A stretch of 64,000 nucleotides of DNA from Labyrinthula sp. Ha (GCA_015227615.1 JAALGZ010000082.1:1-64000); one strand, 5' to 3'; shown: positions 12,017-25,897, counted from the stretch's first letter. Program-made: numbers and translations. Notes: generated from the letters alone by a model not told the origin.

Positions 12017-15000
12017 GTTAGATTTGTTTTTTATCCTTTCAATATATTTAGTAATTCAATATTATTCAGTCTCGAAATACCGGATTACTCTTCGGGGTGG
12101 TGCACCCTGTGGAATAAAAATAAATTTAAGATAACAACATAACGTGAATCTAACATTAGTAAAGTACCATTTTTATATTGCTATGGAAGGAACAAGACAA
12201 TATAATAATAGTTTTCTTTCTGTATAGCATTTTATAAAACAGAAAAGTATCTTTAACTACAGTTAAAGCATGAAATTATTCCTTTTTAGTTACTCTTTGA
12301 CCACATATTGAAAATTTTAGAATACTTTGTATTAAGAGCTACCAGCAGTATAGTTTCCATTCGAAATATATATTTTTCTCTCTCTGTTTCTCTTATATAA
12401 TATACAAGAATAATATAAAAAGAAGTTCCATGTGATACCCTGTTCTTCCATTAACTATCTATTTCTTGAGTACAAACTCCCAATAAATTCCATAGACTTT
12501 TTAGAATAGGATATTCCGTTATGAAACAAAAATCATACAATATTTGTACAAACTACAAGACAAGGACACCCATGAAAACCATTCCAACCACTATGAACAA
12601 GCGCTTAGAAAAAACACAACCCTTTTTCTTAATATATACGAGAGTTTATAGAAATACTTGTCTCAGCAGATTAGATTTAATTTCTCACGTTGAATTATAC
12701 CCAAGGCACTTTTTTTTTCTTTTCTGAACATCAATCCATAAACTTGTCCAAAGTAATTTTTGGAGAACATAATGGTTTAGTTTGTGTAAACTAATTATGC
12801 TATATCTGCATAATATCTTACTCTTTTCTAGTTGGATCCTCACCCTCAGATCAAGCTCAATTCGCTCTGCTCAACAAGTCATCTACTGACAGAGCCATTG
12901 TCCATTGCAAACATTAGAAGAAATAGCACCAGAAAAGGATTTCTTGAAAGAATCCATGAGATCATATTTTTAGTTAGCTCTTGTTCATTTAGCAGAGCTT
13001 TTCAAAACCTGGTTTAAAACGTGAAGAAGCCATGTGGATCATTCTTCTAAGTCACTTTTAAGGTATCCAGTTCACTGACCGGCTACTTTATAATCACAAG
13101 CACCTTCTGATGTAAGACAGCTTTGACTTTAAGAAAACGATGTAGCAAAATCCATGACCCGCACTATTTTTAAGTTCTTTATTCTAGCTTTGCCCATCTA
13201 TCATTATTACCATCTTATGGAGGAATCAAAATGAATTATGTTGCTCAATTATTTAGTTTCGAGTAGATAATGATTTGCTAATGAAACACTGTTCGTACTT
13301 ATCCGTACAGATACATTCCTCATGGTAATCCATAATTCAACGTAATGAATATTAATGAGAGGGGTTTAGCTAAAAAGTATTCCTTATAGCAAACGGATTT
13401 CTAGCAAAATGTTCTAAGCCATTTGTGGTAAAATCGAGCTTAATACAAACAACTTTGTTTCATAGAATTTTCTAGAAAGCTTCCGACGCTTTGCAACTAG
13501 TCTTCAAAATTCAAACGTCTGAAAGAATTTCTTGGTTTATTTATAAAAGATACTTACTTTACTTTTACGCGCAAAACAGGAAAGTATGGTGCCAAAAGCC
13601 CATTACTTGAAGTGGAATGTACCATTGAGTGTATATATGTTACTAAAATATTACTACTATTACCTTCTTATGCCGTAAGCTGCAAGTTCTACTATGTAAC
13701 AAAGTAAACTAGTTGTGATGCTTTCATGGATATTTTTACAATAAACAATTGGTTTGGCGAAGTTTAAGTAATCTGATCTAGAAGTAGGAAGTAAGGATCA
13801 CTCCCGATTCAAATGTTCATTCCGATAATATCAGCAACAGATAATTCATCTCTGTGAGGAGTTTTAGCGAAAGCATGTATACGCCGTAAGTTTTCACGGA
13901 CGTTATATACTCTCTCTAGTATTGCTGTGGGGCATATTGAGTGAGAGCTTTCACAAGACTAAACTTAGCAAGGATCCTGAAGCTTGAAAGTATTATTCAA
14001 AGAAATTGAGTAGAATCATAGTTTGCTTTGCCTTGGATTCAATTCTTCCATGGTAGATCTCATGTTCCCCTTCAATCTAAGTACTAAGAATTACTCTTAA
14101 CCTAGTTGAATAAATTCTTTCAAATTAACTAATCCAGAGGAATTGTACCTTTATTTTTACATAAGGAAAATTTTGCACCTTAGTTGAATCAGGAAATTTC
14201 TTGACTGTTTTAGGAAGACATTGCTTCATGATGCAACTGCAGCTTGAATAAGGCTCCTGCAAGTTTATGGATAGATTCTCTTTCCCTCGGTTAGAAACGC
14301 CCCAGAAATTAAAATACTTGCGAGTCTATACAAATTAATCAAATAAACCTTGCACCAATGATGATTGCGCTGGTAACGCTGAGGTTTATAATTAGTATAT
14401 GCATAAGATTTAACATAGAGCATATTGGGTTTGCTTTCCTACTATTGCGGAATGTACGTAGTATTGGGAAAAACTATTCTAATAATTTCAAACTAAGTAC
14501 CAAAGTGGTATGCTTAATTTACCTGGTATCAAAATATATGTTACTGGGTTTAGCCACATTCCTATTCTGCACCACAGGATTTAGGAATATGTTTTCCCTT
14601 AATATTCTGCAGAGGTTCAGAGTGATTCCTCATTCAGGACTCATTCGTACTTTTAAATTATTCTCCGAGTAACTGAGTAAGATTCGTTACAACACTAAGG
14701 AACTCTTTGAGGATTTCTGTGTGTCGATTTCTTTGATTTTTACTTATGGAGGATTGAGATCTTCAGTGCAGAATTGACTTCAGAATTTATTGAGGAATCC
14801 ACTGAGGATTTTTAAGGAATTAATAATAAGTTTACACTTTTGTAACTGAGTTTTCACAATCATTAAAATGCACAATATTGGCTTTGAGTGAATTTAATGT
14901 GAGAGTCCTCAATTCCACATTGCGGAACTTTCCTCAGTTGGCTCCTGTAGTGTTCTGTTAGGAAGGTCAACCTAACCTGTTTGGAAAATTCAAAATTGAG

Positions 15001-15693
15001 TTGAAAAAATTAGGCCATTATTCAAAGAAAAATGCTTTGTGGAAATTACCTCTTCAGCATCACCATTTTTTCATTTCATGATATTTCGTAGTGTCAAATA
15101 AAGATAAATGGGATTCTTCTTAGCTAAGACTTCCATTCGAGTTTTCATATAGTTAATGCTCATAATTATCAACTAAGTGTGGAATCATGATAATAATAAT
15201 GATTATTTTCCAGTTGTTTTTCTATGATATGAATGTTCGTATCATAATTATGTAACATAAACAGATTTTTTTGTCAAGAAGAAACGGTTTTGCGCCAATT
15301 ATTTATAAAAAAAGTCGTTTACATGCCTTTACGATTATCTGCTTTTATATAAACACAAGGAAAATAGTACTATGTTCTGATTTTTTTCAATAACGCTTAA
15401 TTATTGAAGCGGTAGCAATCAGTTCTAATCTGACAGCTTAGACTTGGATACGAAGGTGCTATTTTGCCTTCGTTTACTGCTTCCCATGAACAAGTATGGC
15501 GAACACAAAGAGACTACAAACATGTATCACTGACTTATTTATTTTAAGTTAGATTCTATGTAACCGTGTCAGTTAGATTCACTTAACTGCGAAATCCTTC
15601 TTATGCCTAGTTTTGTACCAACCTAAATGGAACACTCATGGTTCTCAAAAACCCCACGGGAACAATAATTGGCAACATCAAAAGGATAGTCTT
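12017..15693. other. Intergenic region between metalloprotease 1 and LNR gene A
   Basis: AT-rich sequence with no recognisable gene. A plus-strand frame of 104 codons at 14358-14672 has no motif, signal or composition bias that I can support and is treated as chance. The region separates two divergent genes; the equivalent divergent pair at 52 kb is separated by only 548 bp, so this one may have been expanded by insertions. Confidence 0.5.
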
Positions 15694-15745
15694 GTCTCAA
15701 GAGGTTCCTCTCGGCCAAAGCACGCACAAAAAGTAAGTCTTACAG
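15694..15745 (+). promoter_or_regulatory. Shared upstream boxes 1 and 2 of LNR gene A
   Basis: Box 1, GTCTCAAGAGGTTC, at 15694-15707 and box 2, AGTAAGTCTTACAG, at 15732-15745. Box 2 ends 115 bp before the ATG at 15860. Matching boxes in the same order and nearly the same spacing occur upstream of genes B and C. Function is inferred from conservation and fixed position; residual common ancestry of the flanks is the alternative. Confidence 0.5.
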
Positions 15746-15859
15746 AATAAGAAAAGTTATTATTCTTGTCCCTCTTGGTGGAAAATATATGTTGCACCCT
15801 GCTATAAAAAGTGTCTCTTATATCTCCTTGAATATCAAAGAAAATTAAATATATAAACT

Positions 15860-16858
15860 ATGAAACTTGTTGCTTCAAGTATATTGATAGGTGTTGCTAC
15901 TGCACAACAAACTCAAGAATGCACCCAGACTGGGTGTCCAACAGGTTGGCAAGGTATATTCTCCTGTAAAAATAAACTCTAGGGGATGATTACTGTGACT
16001 CACAGTGTTACAATGAAGAGTGTGATTTTGATTCTGGGGATTGTGCTGGAGTTCCAGATGTACTTCTATGTGCAGCGGGAGGATGTACAACTTGGACGTA
16101 AATGTAAACATCTAGTTAATTTAGTTTGGGGAATGGATTCTGTGCTCCTGCGTGTAATACTGAACCTTGTGGGTTTGACATGGGTGATTGCCCGATTGAG
16201 GACGCTGATGATGAAGAATACGAGGAGGAAGAAGATGATGATGTTGACGAATGTCTAGCAACTGGATGTCCATCAGGTTGGCAAGGAGACTCCTTCTGTG
16301 ATTCCCAGTGTTTTAATGAAGAGTGTGATTTCGACTCTGGAGATTGTAATGGTGTTCCAGATGTACTTCTGTGCGCAGCAGGAGGATGTACAACATGGAC
16401 GTACTGTATTCACTCAGTTTAAGTTTAGTTTGGGAAATGGTGCATGTTCTGAATCGTGCAACACTGAGCCATGTGGATTTGACATGGGAGATTGTGAAGT
16501 AAATGCTTGTACTCTTACTGGATGTAACTCTGATTTTCTTGATGATCGCATCTGCGATGAAGAGTGCTATAATGAGGATTGTGCCTTTGACGGAGGTGAT
16601 TGTGAAGTAAATGACACCTTGTATGAACTAGCAGATCCAGCTGCCTGTGAAGCTATGGGATGTGATCTAAACTATGTTGGTGATGGTTTGTGTGATAATT
16701 TATGCTATAATGATGCTTGTGAGGCAGATGGAGGTGATTGTAGTGGATCTCCAGTAGCTTGTCTTGACACTTATTGCCCAATGGAATACCTTGGTGATGG
16801 AATATGCGACTATGCTTGTGATAACTCTGCTTGCAATAGTGATGGAGGCGACTGTTAA
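15860..16858 (+). CDS. LNR gene A: secreted Lin-12/Notch-repeat protein (4 exons)
   Basis: Proposed exons 15860-15953, 15983-16097, 16125-16400 and 16429-16858, giving 304 residues and a TAA stop. Introns are 29, 27 and 28 nt, GT...TAG; removing them gives one continuous frame. Intron phases are 1, 2, 2. The start MKLVASSILIGVATAQQ is a signal peptide. Seven LNR modules follow, of the form GWQGD-x2-CD-x2-C-x-NEEC-x-FDSGDC alternating with LGNG-x-C-x3-CNTEPCGFDMGDC. The first is split by intron 1. The 430-nt last exon carries the four C-terminal LNRs, including the canonical YVGDGLCDNLCYNDAC form. An acidic linker (many Asp/Glu) lies in exon 3. LNRs bind Ca2+ through Asp residues and are held by disulphides, so an extracellular or secretory-pathway role is expected. 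Closest relatives in the window are genes B, C and D. The specific function is unknown. Confidence 0.85.
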
Positions 16859-19800
16859 CTGCTTTATAGTATTAATGACTAACAACTTTTATACAAATAA
16901 AATTTACAAAAATTCCATAAGAAGTTTATAAATACACCACCGGAATATTTAGGTTTGTTTCTTTTTCAAAAGGGGTAATGAAGACTCTCTGTACTCTATT
17001 ATAGACAAAAGGCGGTTATCTTCTAAATTTATGAATATTCATTTCTTGATGGAAAGCTTTCTTCTCTTGTATGTTCATTTATGTTTCTTTGCTCATTAGA
17101 TATGCGCAGAAATGCCCAAGTGAAGTTGATTATTCGCACAAGGTAAGCTATAAATGGAGAAAAGGTTCATATCCGAGAACTGGGATAAAGTGTTAGTTTA
17201 ATTGTATTTCTTTGAACAATGGGTATGAGTTTTTTCATTAAAACTAGTTTGCAGAAAAAAAACTCGATTCGAGCTCACTATTCTTTACTGTACATGAATT
17301 ATTGTAAAAACCAGTTTGTGTTAAGGCAAGAAAGCTGAGATATAGCAACAGTTAAGTAAAGAAAATACTATTAGATGGGTAAGAGAAAAATCTGTAGACA
17401 TAAAGAAGGAAAAAGGTGTGGCAAACATGATCCAATACCAAAAAAGAGCAGAAGTATGACTCTATAGAAAACTTTATTGAGCGATTACATTGAAATAGAA
17501 TTTAAGCCTGCAGCTCGAAAAAAGTGTAGTGTCTTAAGAAGATTCTAACAATAACAAGGCATCTAGTTATTAGCATAATGGTTCTTGTAAATCCAAATAT
17601 AGTGCTGCTCAATACTTAAACCGAGTACTGGGTTCTAATACAGAACTGTTATTGAAAGTATTGTATTAGCGTATTGTCCAATCCGTATACTATATATAAT
17701 TTTATTTGACTATACGGGTTCTCAATAAACTTCGAGAACATAGATTGAATCCCAAGTTTAGTATGAATCTGTCCCGGTTATTTATTTCATTAGTGGTAAA
17801 AGCCCTTGGAAGAAACTTTTTATTACATTTTACAATGGAAAGATCATAACTCTTTGAAAACGAACATGGAATTAATTATTCCTGTTGCTGAGGAGTAAAA
17901 GAAGGCATGGCTTACTTCTTAATTAATGTTTAACTCCCTATCGAGGAGTATTATTAAATGCTCTTGCATCAGCTCTATGAAACGTGATATTATTCAAATC
18001 GCATTTTAAAATATTTATATTTAATTAATTAGCTTAAATCACTCTTTTTTTAAGCTATAGTTTCTGTAGATGGCATGATTGAACACTTATGGTGTCAACC
18101 TTTATAAGTATATGAACATGTTAAAGTAGTTTAGACTTCATTAGTTCTTATGATTTCTATTGATAAGCTCATGTAATCCTAAATTTTGACGAGATGAAAT
18201 ACCCTAATTTTATATGAGCTTTACAATGAGTTATCTAGTTAACATTCTAATTCTGAAAGTTGTCTGTGTTGCCAAGAGCTACTTGGGTCTAAGTATCTCT
18301 AATACTAATAGTGCTTTCGCTAATATTGCCCATGAAACTAAGACTTACTCAAATAATCATAGAAACCTATTTATCACTCATCATTTACTGAAATAAGCAG
18401 ACTGAAGATGTGTCCAGTGCTACGGAAACCCCAGTATCTCTTGAGTAACATCATGCTAAATTTTCTCATAAAGAAGGTGGCACCAAGGTAAGAATTCTAT
18501 TATAGCTTCTGTACAATACCTTGATCCTTTAGAATTCATTGTCAAGAATGTTTATAACCTTCTCTTCCTTTAGTAGCATCTGAATCTTGTATAATGGGGT
18601 GTTAACTGTTACTTTCTAATGATATGTTTGGCATGATAAGAAACTAACCAGGCTGAGACCGAAGCATCAAATGAGTATGAAGCAATGAAAACATGTTTAA
18701 TTATCTAAAAATTCTTGTCCAAGAAATACAAAACTAGATTATATTAATTTAATTTTCGAATTTTAAGGAAACCGGAAAAAATATACGGGCCATTAAAGCT
18801 ATTGAAGGGAAAGATAGTCATGTGTTCTCTCATTAGCAATCGCAAGACTGGTGAGTAATGTAATTTAAATATAAAATAAACAAACAGAATATGAATGCTA
18901 TTAGCTACTTTAATAATCTCGGTTAAGCAAAGTATATTTTAAAATACTTCTGTATCGTACTTACTTGGTACCAAACTGCCCAATGTGTCTGATATTTTCA
19001 TTTTCTTCATTGTATTAAATAAGAATACAATAAAATATCTTAAGAAAAAGTCTACTCGGAAAAAATCAATGAAACTGTCAGATACCACAATAAACATACA
19101 CGAAGCTCACTGCAAGCGTTAGGCCATTAACTGAAGTGGTTCAAACTATATTCCGTTAGTTAATGCGTAATCCGGACTAGCAAACTCAAAGGAGGCGAAA
19201 GGAAAATCCTGAAAGATCGAAAGATACTTATACAGATCTGAATTACATTTAGGAGAAAATCGCTTTTTCTTGTTACTCTTAAGAGTCATTACTTTTCAAT
19301 ATTACCTGGTTAAGTTACGTTCTTCTTGTTGTTGTTTATTCTATATAGTTTGATTCTTTATTATTAGATCCTTCAGTCTTGCTTTCCCAACATATTGGCT
19401 ATTCTACTGATACTAATATGATAACTGACCCTAATAATGATAACCCACCGCAGTTTTTCTAACCTTTAATATATATCCTCAATTCATACTTCATTAATAT
19501 ACATAGAAATCATTGATAATGTAATAAATAAGCTAATTTTTATTTGATTTATATATTTCAAAGTTGATTTCAACTGGCTTTAGAATCATTTAACTTCAAC
19601 TAACACTTAGACTCTATTATCTACGCAACAATGAGCTGAGCTTGATGTTGTGTATTTATATTGCATGGGGTCACTTACATAGTAAGTAAGGAAACGTCGA
19701 CAATTTTCTTGATTAAATCGTTTTTTTTCATCCATGTTATACTCTATCACGAAGAAGAGCAATTGCTGATATCTTTCTAATCTAAACAGTTCGGTTAGGA

Positions 19801-20938
19801 ACTTAGAAAAATTCTCAAGAACAATTGCATAGATACCTGGATACATCTATACGGTCTATACGAAAATACGATTCCGTTAGAGCAGTTTTAGTTTCATGAA
19901 GAAGGTTTCTGGATATATTAAATCAGAGTAATTGTCGAAGAATTAAAATAGTAACCATACCTTTTAAGACTATGCATACCAAGCTGCCTCAAACAAGTAA
20001 GAAGGGAATACATGGATAAAACAAAAATTCTCCATATAAGATATTGAAAAAATTCTATGTACCGCTTTCCAGTAATCAATATTGTTATTTTGTAGCATAA
20101 AGATGTCTTTTCAATAAAATCAGAATTCAAGGTATCGATTATAACATGGAATATAAAATCAAATGAATCAATTGTTAAAAATCACGTGCAGAAGTTGCAA
20201 ATGATTTATTTTATTTTAATGAAACAGAAATAAACATACTTATTTACTAGCGTCAACTACTAGTAGCGTGTTTATCTACAATGGTTCTTAATCTTTATTA
20301 ATGTAACCAAACCTCTTATACTACCTCCTTGTTACACAAATTTACAAAATTTGGAAAGGATATAATGGTTTCAGCTATAGAAATTTTGTTTAAATTAAGA
20401 ACAATGTTTCATAGAAATTGTTTTCACTAGAAACACGTTATATTAACATTTTTGTGAAGTATTGTTCATATATTCAATAGCATTACAATTCTTGATATCT
20501 ATTAGCTTTTCTCAGTTTTGTGCTTCACACATCATTCCAGAAAGGTGTTAGCGTATTATATTGATCTAGTTAAGTTGCCGTTACGAGCTTCATTTTCAGT
20601 TATTTTTTTAATATTATAGATTCGATCAAATATCAATAGTGTCAATGGTAATACATTGCTTTCCTCCATAAAGTGCCGAGGTCAAGGTGTATATACTATA
20701 TCACAGATAATTTTAATCTGTCTTCAATAGTTGGACAAAATAGTTAAGCTACATTCCATATCTCTACATATGTCAAGAAAACTTATGCAGGGATAAATTA
20801 TTCATCTTGAAAGTTTTGGCATTGATAAAAAGAGTTAATGGCATTTTGCTCATATGATAACCGTGATTTAAATATGGTCTTAGATTTTTCATTCAATAAA
20901 TATTTTTACACGGTGAAATATTAATGTTACTACACCAA

Positions 20939-20954
20939 ATATATATATATATAT
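20939..20954. repeat. (AT)n microsatellite
   Basis: Uninterrupted AT dinucleotide run of about eight units in AT-rich intergenic DNA. Confidence 0.9.
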
Positions 20955-21388
20955 TTATGTACCATCTTACTATGTGACAGTACCAAGATATAACTCATGT
21001 TATTTGAATTGGTTTCAATATTTCAAGTATTCAGAAATAGCTATCATATAACATATAAAATGTGATGGACGGTTTTTAAGAATTCCAAGCATGATAAAGA
21101 GTTTCTCAATAGGTTTAGTTTTCTTGAAACAAGAATATATAAGCAATGCTGGAGCTTATTGAATGAATGTTTGTCTAATCACTTTTCTCAAATAGGTAAA
21201 ACTAGCTCAGAATCTCTTCCTTGTAGTAGGGATTGTATCAAGGTTCGTTGTAAGTATAATTAGGAACATTTTGCGATGCACCACACTGTGGCCAAATTTG
21301 TTTTCTGTATTGGTACTTCGAAAAAAACCAATTCTTAAGTTTTAAAACATATATGTATGTTGCATAAAAACATGGCAACTTCTGGATG

Positions 21389-21416
21389 AATTATTATTAT
21401 TATTATTATTATTATT
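21389..21416. repeat. (ATT)n microsatellite
   Basis: About nine perfect ATT/TTA units in intergenic DNA, the longest trinucleotide run noticed in the window. Confidence 0.95.
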
Positions 21417-23710
21417 GTAAAGAAATATTTTATCGCTAAATCACAACAGCTGCCATTAATTTGAGCACGAGTAAAGTAACTTTTTCCACCCACAAGCTAG
21501 TTATTACTTAACTATTTATCTAGAAATGAGATAAGTGTTTATTTCTCTTTGGATTATATATACAGGGGTAAGCACAATAGCGAAAACGAATCGATAAAAT
21601 TAAGAAAAAGGTCATTCTGTAAGATCAAGTCATATATAATTAAGATGGTGATAATAGTGATGGTATATTATTTTAAGCTTGAGGTCTTGGTGTCCCGCAT
21701 AGAAATATGATATAATAATGAATAAAGTTTCCCCGAATACTTGTAATAGTCTTGGTGATAAGATTGCAATTATAAAATAAATTGCATTTATTGCTACAAG
21801 CTGGGATTGAAATTGTTTCAGAATTAGGTATAATTATCTATATATCAAAGCCTGTCGTAACTTTGCTGAATAAAAAGTTTTCTCAGAAATAAGAAACTGT
21901 GATTCAATATAAAGAATAATTTAACTTGGTCTCAAATATATTAAGATTATATAAAAAACTAAGATTACCTTGATCTGTACTCAAGTATACTTATTTCTGA
22001 GTTAATTTCCTTCAGGACTTGATATCACATCACGATTAATTCTAGACTGCAATATAATTCCATATAGCAAATAGTGCAGTTATATGATTCCCATTGTTAC
22101 AAATACATTGTTTCTATTTTTCTTGTGGATAAACTGATTTTGTTAATCGATTTTCAGCGTTATGATCATTTTAGTATCATTTGAATTTTTCACAAAGTAT
22201 TTTAATTCCTGCAATTTAATTAAACTATAATATGTTGCAAGTTCATTGTTTTTATGTCCGGAATGTATTTATTATTTTCTAGTCGCTTTGTTATGGGTTT
22301 ATAAGTGTTGATGTTAGCCGACTCTCAGTTCGATGGAAATCAATTCTTCCATTTGTTTTTTTTTCAGGTTTTTCTTATAATTAAATCAAACGAGCACTGT
22401 TTCACATGTATTTTCTAGTCATCCGATCATATAAGTTGTTACCGCCAGAAACATGAAATATTCAAGATTTTCTATTCATTCGAAGTGTTAAAATAAATCT
22501 AGGTCACATTTTTCTGAACTAAGCTGATTAAATATAAATACATAGACTCCCCTGTTCCAGTTAATGAACATATTGAAAACTAGTTCAAACTGTGTTTAAT
22601 CCATTATAATACTTGACTCTTGCAAATTATTAATGCTTTTTCCCTTCTTTCTAAAGATTCCATGAAAACTCGCTTTCCAAAAAAAGAGTTTCATTATATT
22701 CTAGAGAAAATGTTCATTTTAAATGGGGAATTAAAACTAGTTACATCTTAAAGCTTCATCAGGAGAAAACAATTGTTAATAGGTGTTGGAACAGGGATTA
22801 TATTACCTACTGTGTGGACATAAGGTCATTTCTCTTAATTAAGAATTTCTAACTTTAAGAAATTGCAGTAATAAGAATTTATTTATTGTAAGATAAGCAG
22901 AGAGTGATCCTCTGAAGCAACTCTTGCTGTCTAACTATAGCTACTTGTAAATGTTTCAATATTATTAACAACGACTAATTAATGGTAATATCCATTAAGT
23001 TCTATCCTTCGGTATTTGCAGATCCTAAAACGAAGTTTTCTACTGGGTTCATTGTGGTTTCTGCTTTAAGAGGTGTTAGATTTTTTTAGCTATAAATAGG
23101 TATAGAGCATTTAAGAAGTATTGTGAATGAAAGTGTTTACTCTCTGTAAAAATGTTTCTTAATATTATGAGAATCATTTCATAATTGTAGAATTATTCTT
23201 ACTTATTCATGTTACCATGTGGAAATAGGAAAGATACTGTTATTGATCTTAGGCTCTTCTTAGTGAAACAAATTGTACCTCCAGCAGCTAGCCTAGTTAT
23301 AAGGTTAAAGGATCTAGCCAAGGAAAATCTATTAATCTTGTATTAACACATAATAAGCGTCTCTATAAATAAATGATCAGATAGCATAAGGAATGGTGAA
23401 GTATTTGAACAATAAAACTTTTCTAATATTCCACGCAAGAACTAACCCTGGGAATTAGTTGTAGCATAGAGTGATATAAGTGGAGGAACGCCCTTATCTT
23501 ATGAAGGCAATCAATGCTTCCAATTCTTAACAGAGCTATTGGAAACTCTTCAGAGTAATACTAATACAGCCCTTTAGTTAACAAAAAGATAAATATGTAA
23601 CCTAAGTCACAAAACTATTCATAAGATCAGTAAGCCTACAAACACCTTATAAAAAAGGTTCTCGCAGAAAATCCGGGATCATTCACTGAATCAGCAGTGT
23701 TTGTCTTCTT

Positions 23711-23759
23711 GTCTCAAATGGTTCCCGAAATGGTCTCGTATAAGTAGTAAATCTTGCAG
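23711..23759 (+). promoter_or_regulatory. Shared upstream boxes 1 and 2 of LNR gene B
   Basis: Box 1, GTCTCAAATGGTTC, at 23711-23724 and box 2, AGTAAATCTTGCAG, at 23746-23759, ending 120 bp before the ATG at 23879. Compared with gene C, the similarity continues past box 2 (TCCAA), so B and C flanks are closest to each other. Confidence 0.55.
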
Positions 23760-23878
23760 TCCAAGAAGCAACTTTTTTCCATTCGTAAGAAAGGTTGGAA
23801 AATGAATGAAGCAACCTTTTGTGATAGTAGTATTTTTCCGGAGTTACAGTATAGAGAACAAAATAAAACTTATAAAGT

Positions 23879-25897
23879 ATGAAATTTCTTGGCACAAGCA
23901 TACTGCTAAGTCTAGTTACAGCACAACAGACGCCGGAGTGCATTAACACCGGTTGCCCTACAGGCTGGCAAGGGGATACACTTTGCGACTGGGAATGTTT
24001 TAATGAAGAGTGTGATTTTGATTCTGGAGACTGTACTGGAGTTCCAGATGTTCTCCTTTGTGGATCGCAAGGATGTCAAACTTGGACGTACTTTTCCTAT
24101 TGGGTATTATTCTAGTTTGGGAAATGGAGATTGTTCTGATGCTTGTAACACTGAAGCTTGTGGATTCGACATGGGGGATTGTACCCCTCCTACATGCTTG
24201 GCTACTGGATGCCCACAAGGCTGGCAAGGTGATGCCCTTTGTGATTGGGAATGTTATAATGAAGAATGTAACTTTGACTCTGGAGATTGTGATGGGGTTC
24301 CAGATGTTCTCCTTTGTGGATCGCAAGGATGTCAAACTTGGACGTACTTTTCCTATTGGGTATTATTCTAGTTTGGGAAATGGAGATTGTTCTGATGCTT
24401 GTAACACTGAAGCTTGTGGATTCGACATGGGGGATTGTACCGACGGCGATGATGATGAGGATGACACAGACCAGTGTGTAGCCACAGGATGCCCAGATGG
24501 GTGGCAAGGGGACACGCTTTGTGATTGGGAATGTTATAATGAAGAATGTAACTTTGACTCTGGAGATTGTGATGGGGTTCCCGATGTACTTGGGTGTGCA
24601 TCGCAAGGATGTGAAACTTGGACGTACTTTTTCTCTTGAGTATTATTCTAGTTTGGGAAATGGAGATTGTTCTGATGCTTGTAACACTGAAGCTTGTGGA
24701 TTCGACATGGGGGATTGTACCCCTCCTACATGCTTGGCTACTGGATGCCCACAAGGCTGGCAAGGTGATGCCCTTTGTGATTGGGAATGTTATAATGAAG
24801 AATGTAACTTTGACTCTGGAGATTGTGATGGGGTTCCAGATGTTCTCCTTTGTGGATCGCAAGGATGTCAAACTTGGACGTACTTTTCCTATTGGGTATT
24901 ATTCTAGTTTGGGAAATGGAGATTGTTCTGATGCTTGTAACACTGAAGCTTGTGGATTCGACATGGGGGATTGTACCGACGGCGATGATGATGAGGATGA
25001 CACAGACCAGTGTGTAGCCACAGGATGTCCAGATGGGTGGCAAGGGGACACGCTTTGTGATTGGGAATGTTATAATGAAGAATGTAACTTTGACTCTGGA
25101 GATTGTGATGGGGTTCCCGATGTACTTGGGTGTGCATCGCAAGGATGTGAAACTTGGACGTACTTTTTCTCTTGAGTATTATTCTAGTTTGGGAAATGGA
25201 GATTGTTCTGATGCTTGTAACACTGAAGCTTGTGGATTCGACATGGGGGATTGTACCGACGGCGATGATGATGAGGATGACACAGACCAGTGTGTAGCCA
25301 CAGGATGTCCAGATGGGTGGCAAGGGGACACTCTTTGTGATTGGGAATGTTACAATGAAGAATGTGATTTCGATTCTGGTGATTGTACTGGAGTTCCAGA
25401 TGTTCTACTTTGTGCATCGCAAGGATGTCAAACTTGGACGTACTTTTCCTATTGGGTATTATTCTAGTTTGGGAAATGGAGATTGTTCTGATGCTTGTAA
25501 CACTGAAGCCTGTGGATTCGACATGGGCGATTGCGTGCAAACTCCTTGCTCGGTAACTGGCTGCAACCCAGACTTCCTTGATGATCGCATCTGTGACGAG
25601 GCATGCAACAACGAGGAATGTGGCTTTGATGGCGGAGATTGCGAGAATAATAATATCTTTTATGACCTTGAAGATCCAGCAGCATGCGAAGCAACAGGGT
25701 GTGAATTGAGCTATGTTGGTGATGGCCTGTGTGATAATCTTTGTTTTAATGATGCTTGTGAGACAGATGGAGGTGACTGTGAGGGATATCCGACAGCTTG
25801 TCTAGACACTTATTGTCCTATGGAGTTCCTTGGTGATGGATACTGCGACTACGCTTGTGACAACGCTGCCTGCAGCAATGATGGAGGTGACTGTTAA
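23879..25897 (+). CDS. LNR gene B: secreted protein with about 15 Lin-12/Notch repeats (7 exons)
   Basis: Proposed exons 23879-24087, 24116-24343, 24372-24623, 24652-24879, 24908-25159, 25188-25439 and 25468-25897, giving 616 residues and a TAA stop. All six introns are exactly 28 nt, GT...TAG, and phase 2. Internal exons are 228 or 252 nt, multiples of three, so any can be duplicated without changing frame. Signal peptide MKFLGTSILLSLVTAQQ. Each internal exon encodes the end of one LNR (LGNGDCSDACNTEACGFDMGDC type), a linker, a full LNR (GWQGDTLCDWECYNEEC type) and the GVPDVLLC...GCQTWT connector. The 252-nt exons carry the acidic linker DGDDDEDDTDQ. The last exon has the same length (430 nt) as in gene A and encodes the four C-terminal LNRs. 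Unlike A and C there is no intron inside the first LNR. Extracellular, Ca2+-binding and disulphide-rich by family; precise function unknown. Confidence 0.88.
24116..25187 (+). repeat. 536-bp tandem duplication inside LNR gene B
   Basis: 24116-24651 and 24652-25187 are consecutive 536-bp units. Each contains a 228-nt exon, a 28-nt intron, a 252-nt exon and a second, differently spelled 28-nt intron. By eye they differ at a single base (C near 24491, T near 25027), introns included. Exon 6 (25188-25439) is a more diverged third copy of the 252-nt exon. Identity in introns as well as exons points to a very recent duplication or ongoing homogenisation. Confidence 0.93.

Larger units (their letters stand above)
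16859..23710. other. Long AT-rich intergenic stretch between LNR genes A and B
   Basis: About 6.8 kb in which I see no convincing gene, tRNA or element. Short frames (for example at 18214, 19607 and 19918) have no motif or signal. Simple repeats occur at 20939-20954 (AT) and 21389-21416 (ATT). Just upstream of gene B, near 23652, a partial second copy of upstream box 1 is present (AAAAAGGTTCTCG). Confidence 0.5.

Noticed and set aside
11832-12134. Plus-strand frame opposite the start of protease 1, with a similar antisense frame at 52552-52776
   Set aside because: Both are antisense shadows of the nearly identical propeptide region; their similarity follows from the sense-strand identity.
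14358-14672. 104-codon plus-strand frame
   Set aside because: No domain, signal, paralogue or splicing partner; length is within chance for this much intergenic DNA.
24116-25467. Regular repeats resembling a CRISPR-like array
   Set aside because: The units are protein-coding LNR exons with introns, far longer than CRISPR repeats, and the setting is eukaryotic.
24202-25694. Long minus-strand open frames opposite LNR gene B
   Set aside because: They mirror the duplicated LNR exons, recur with the same period, and have no motif or start context of their own.
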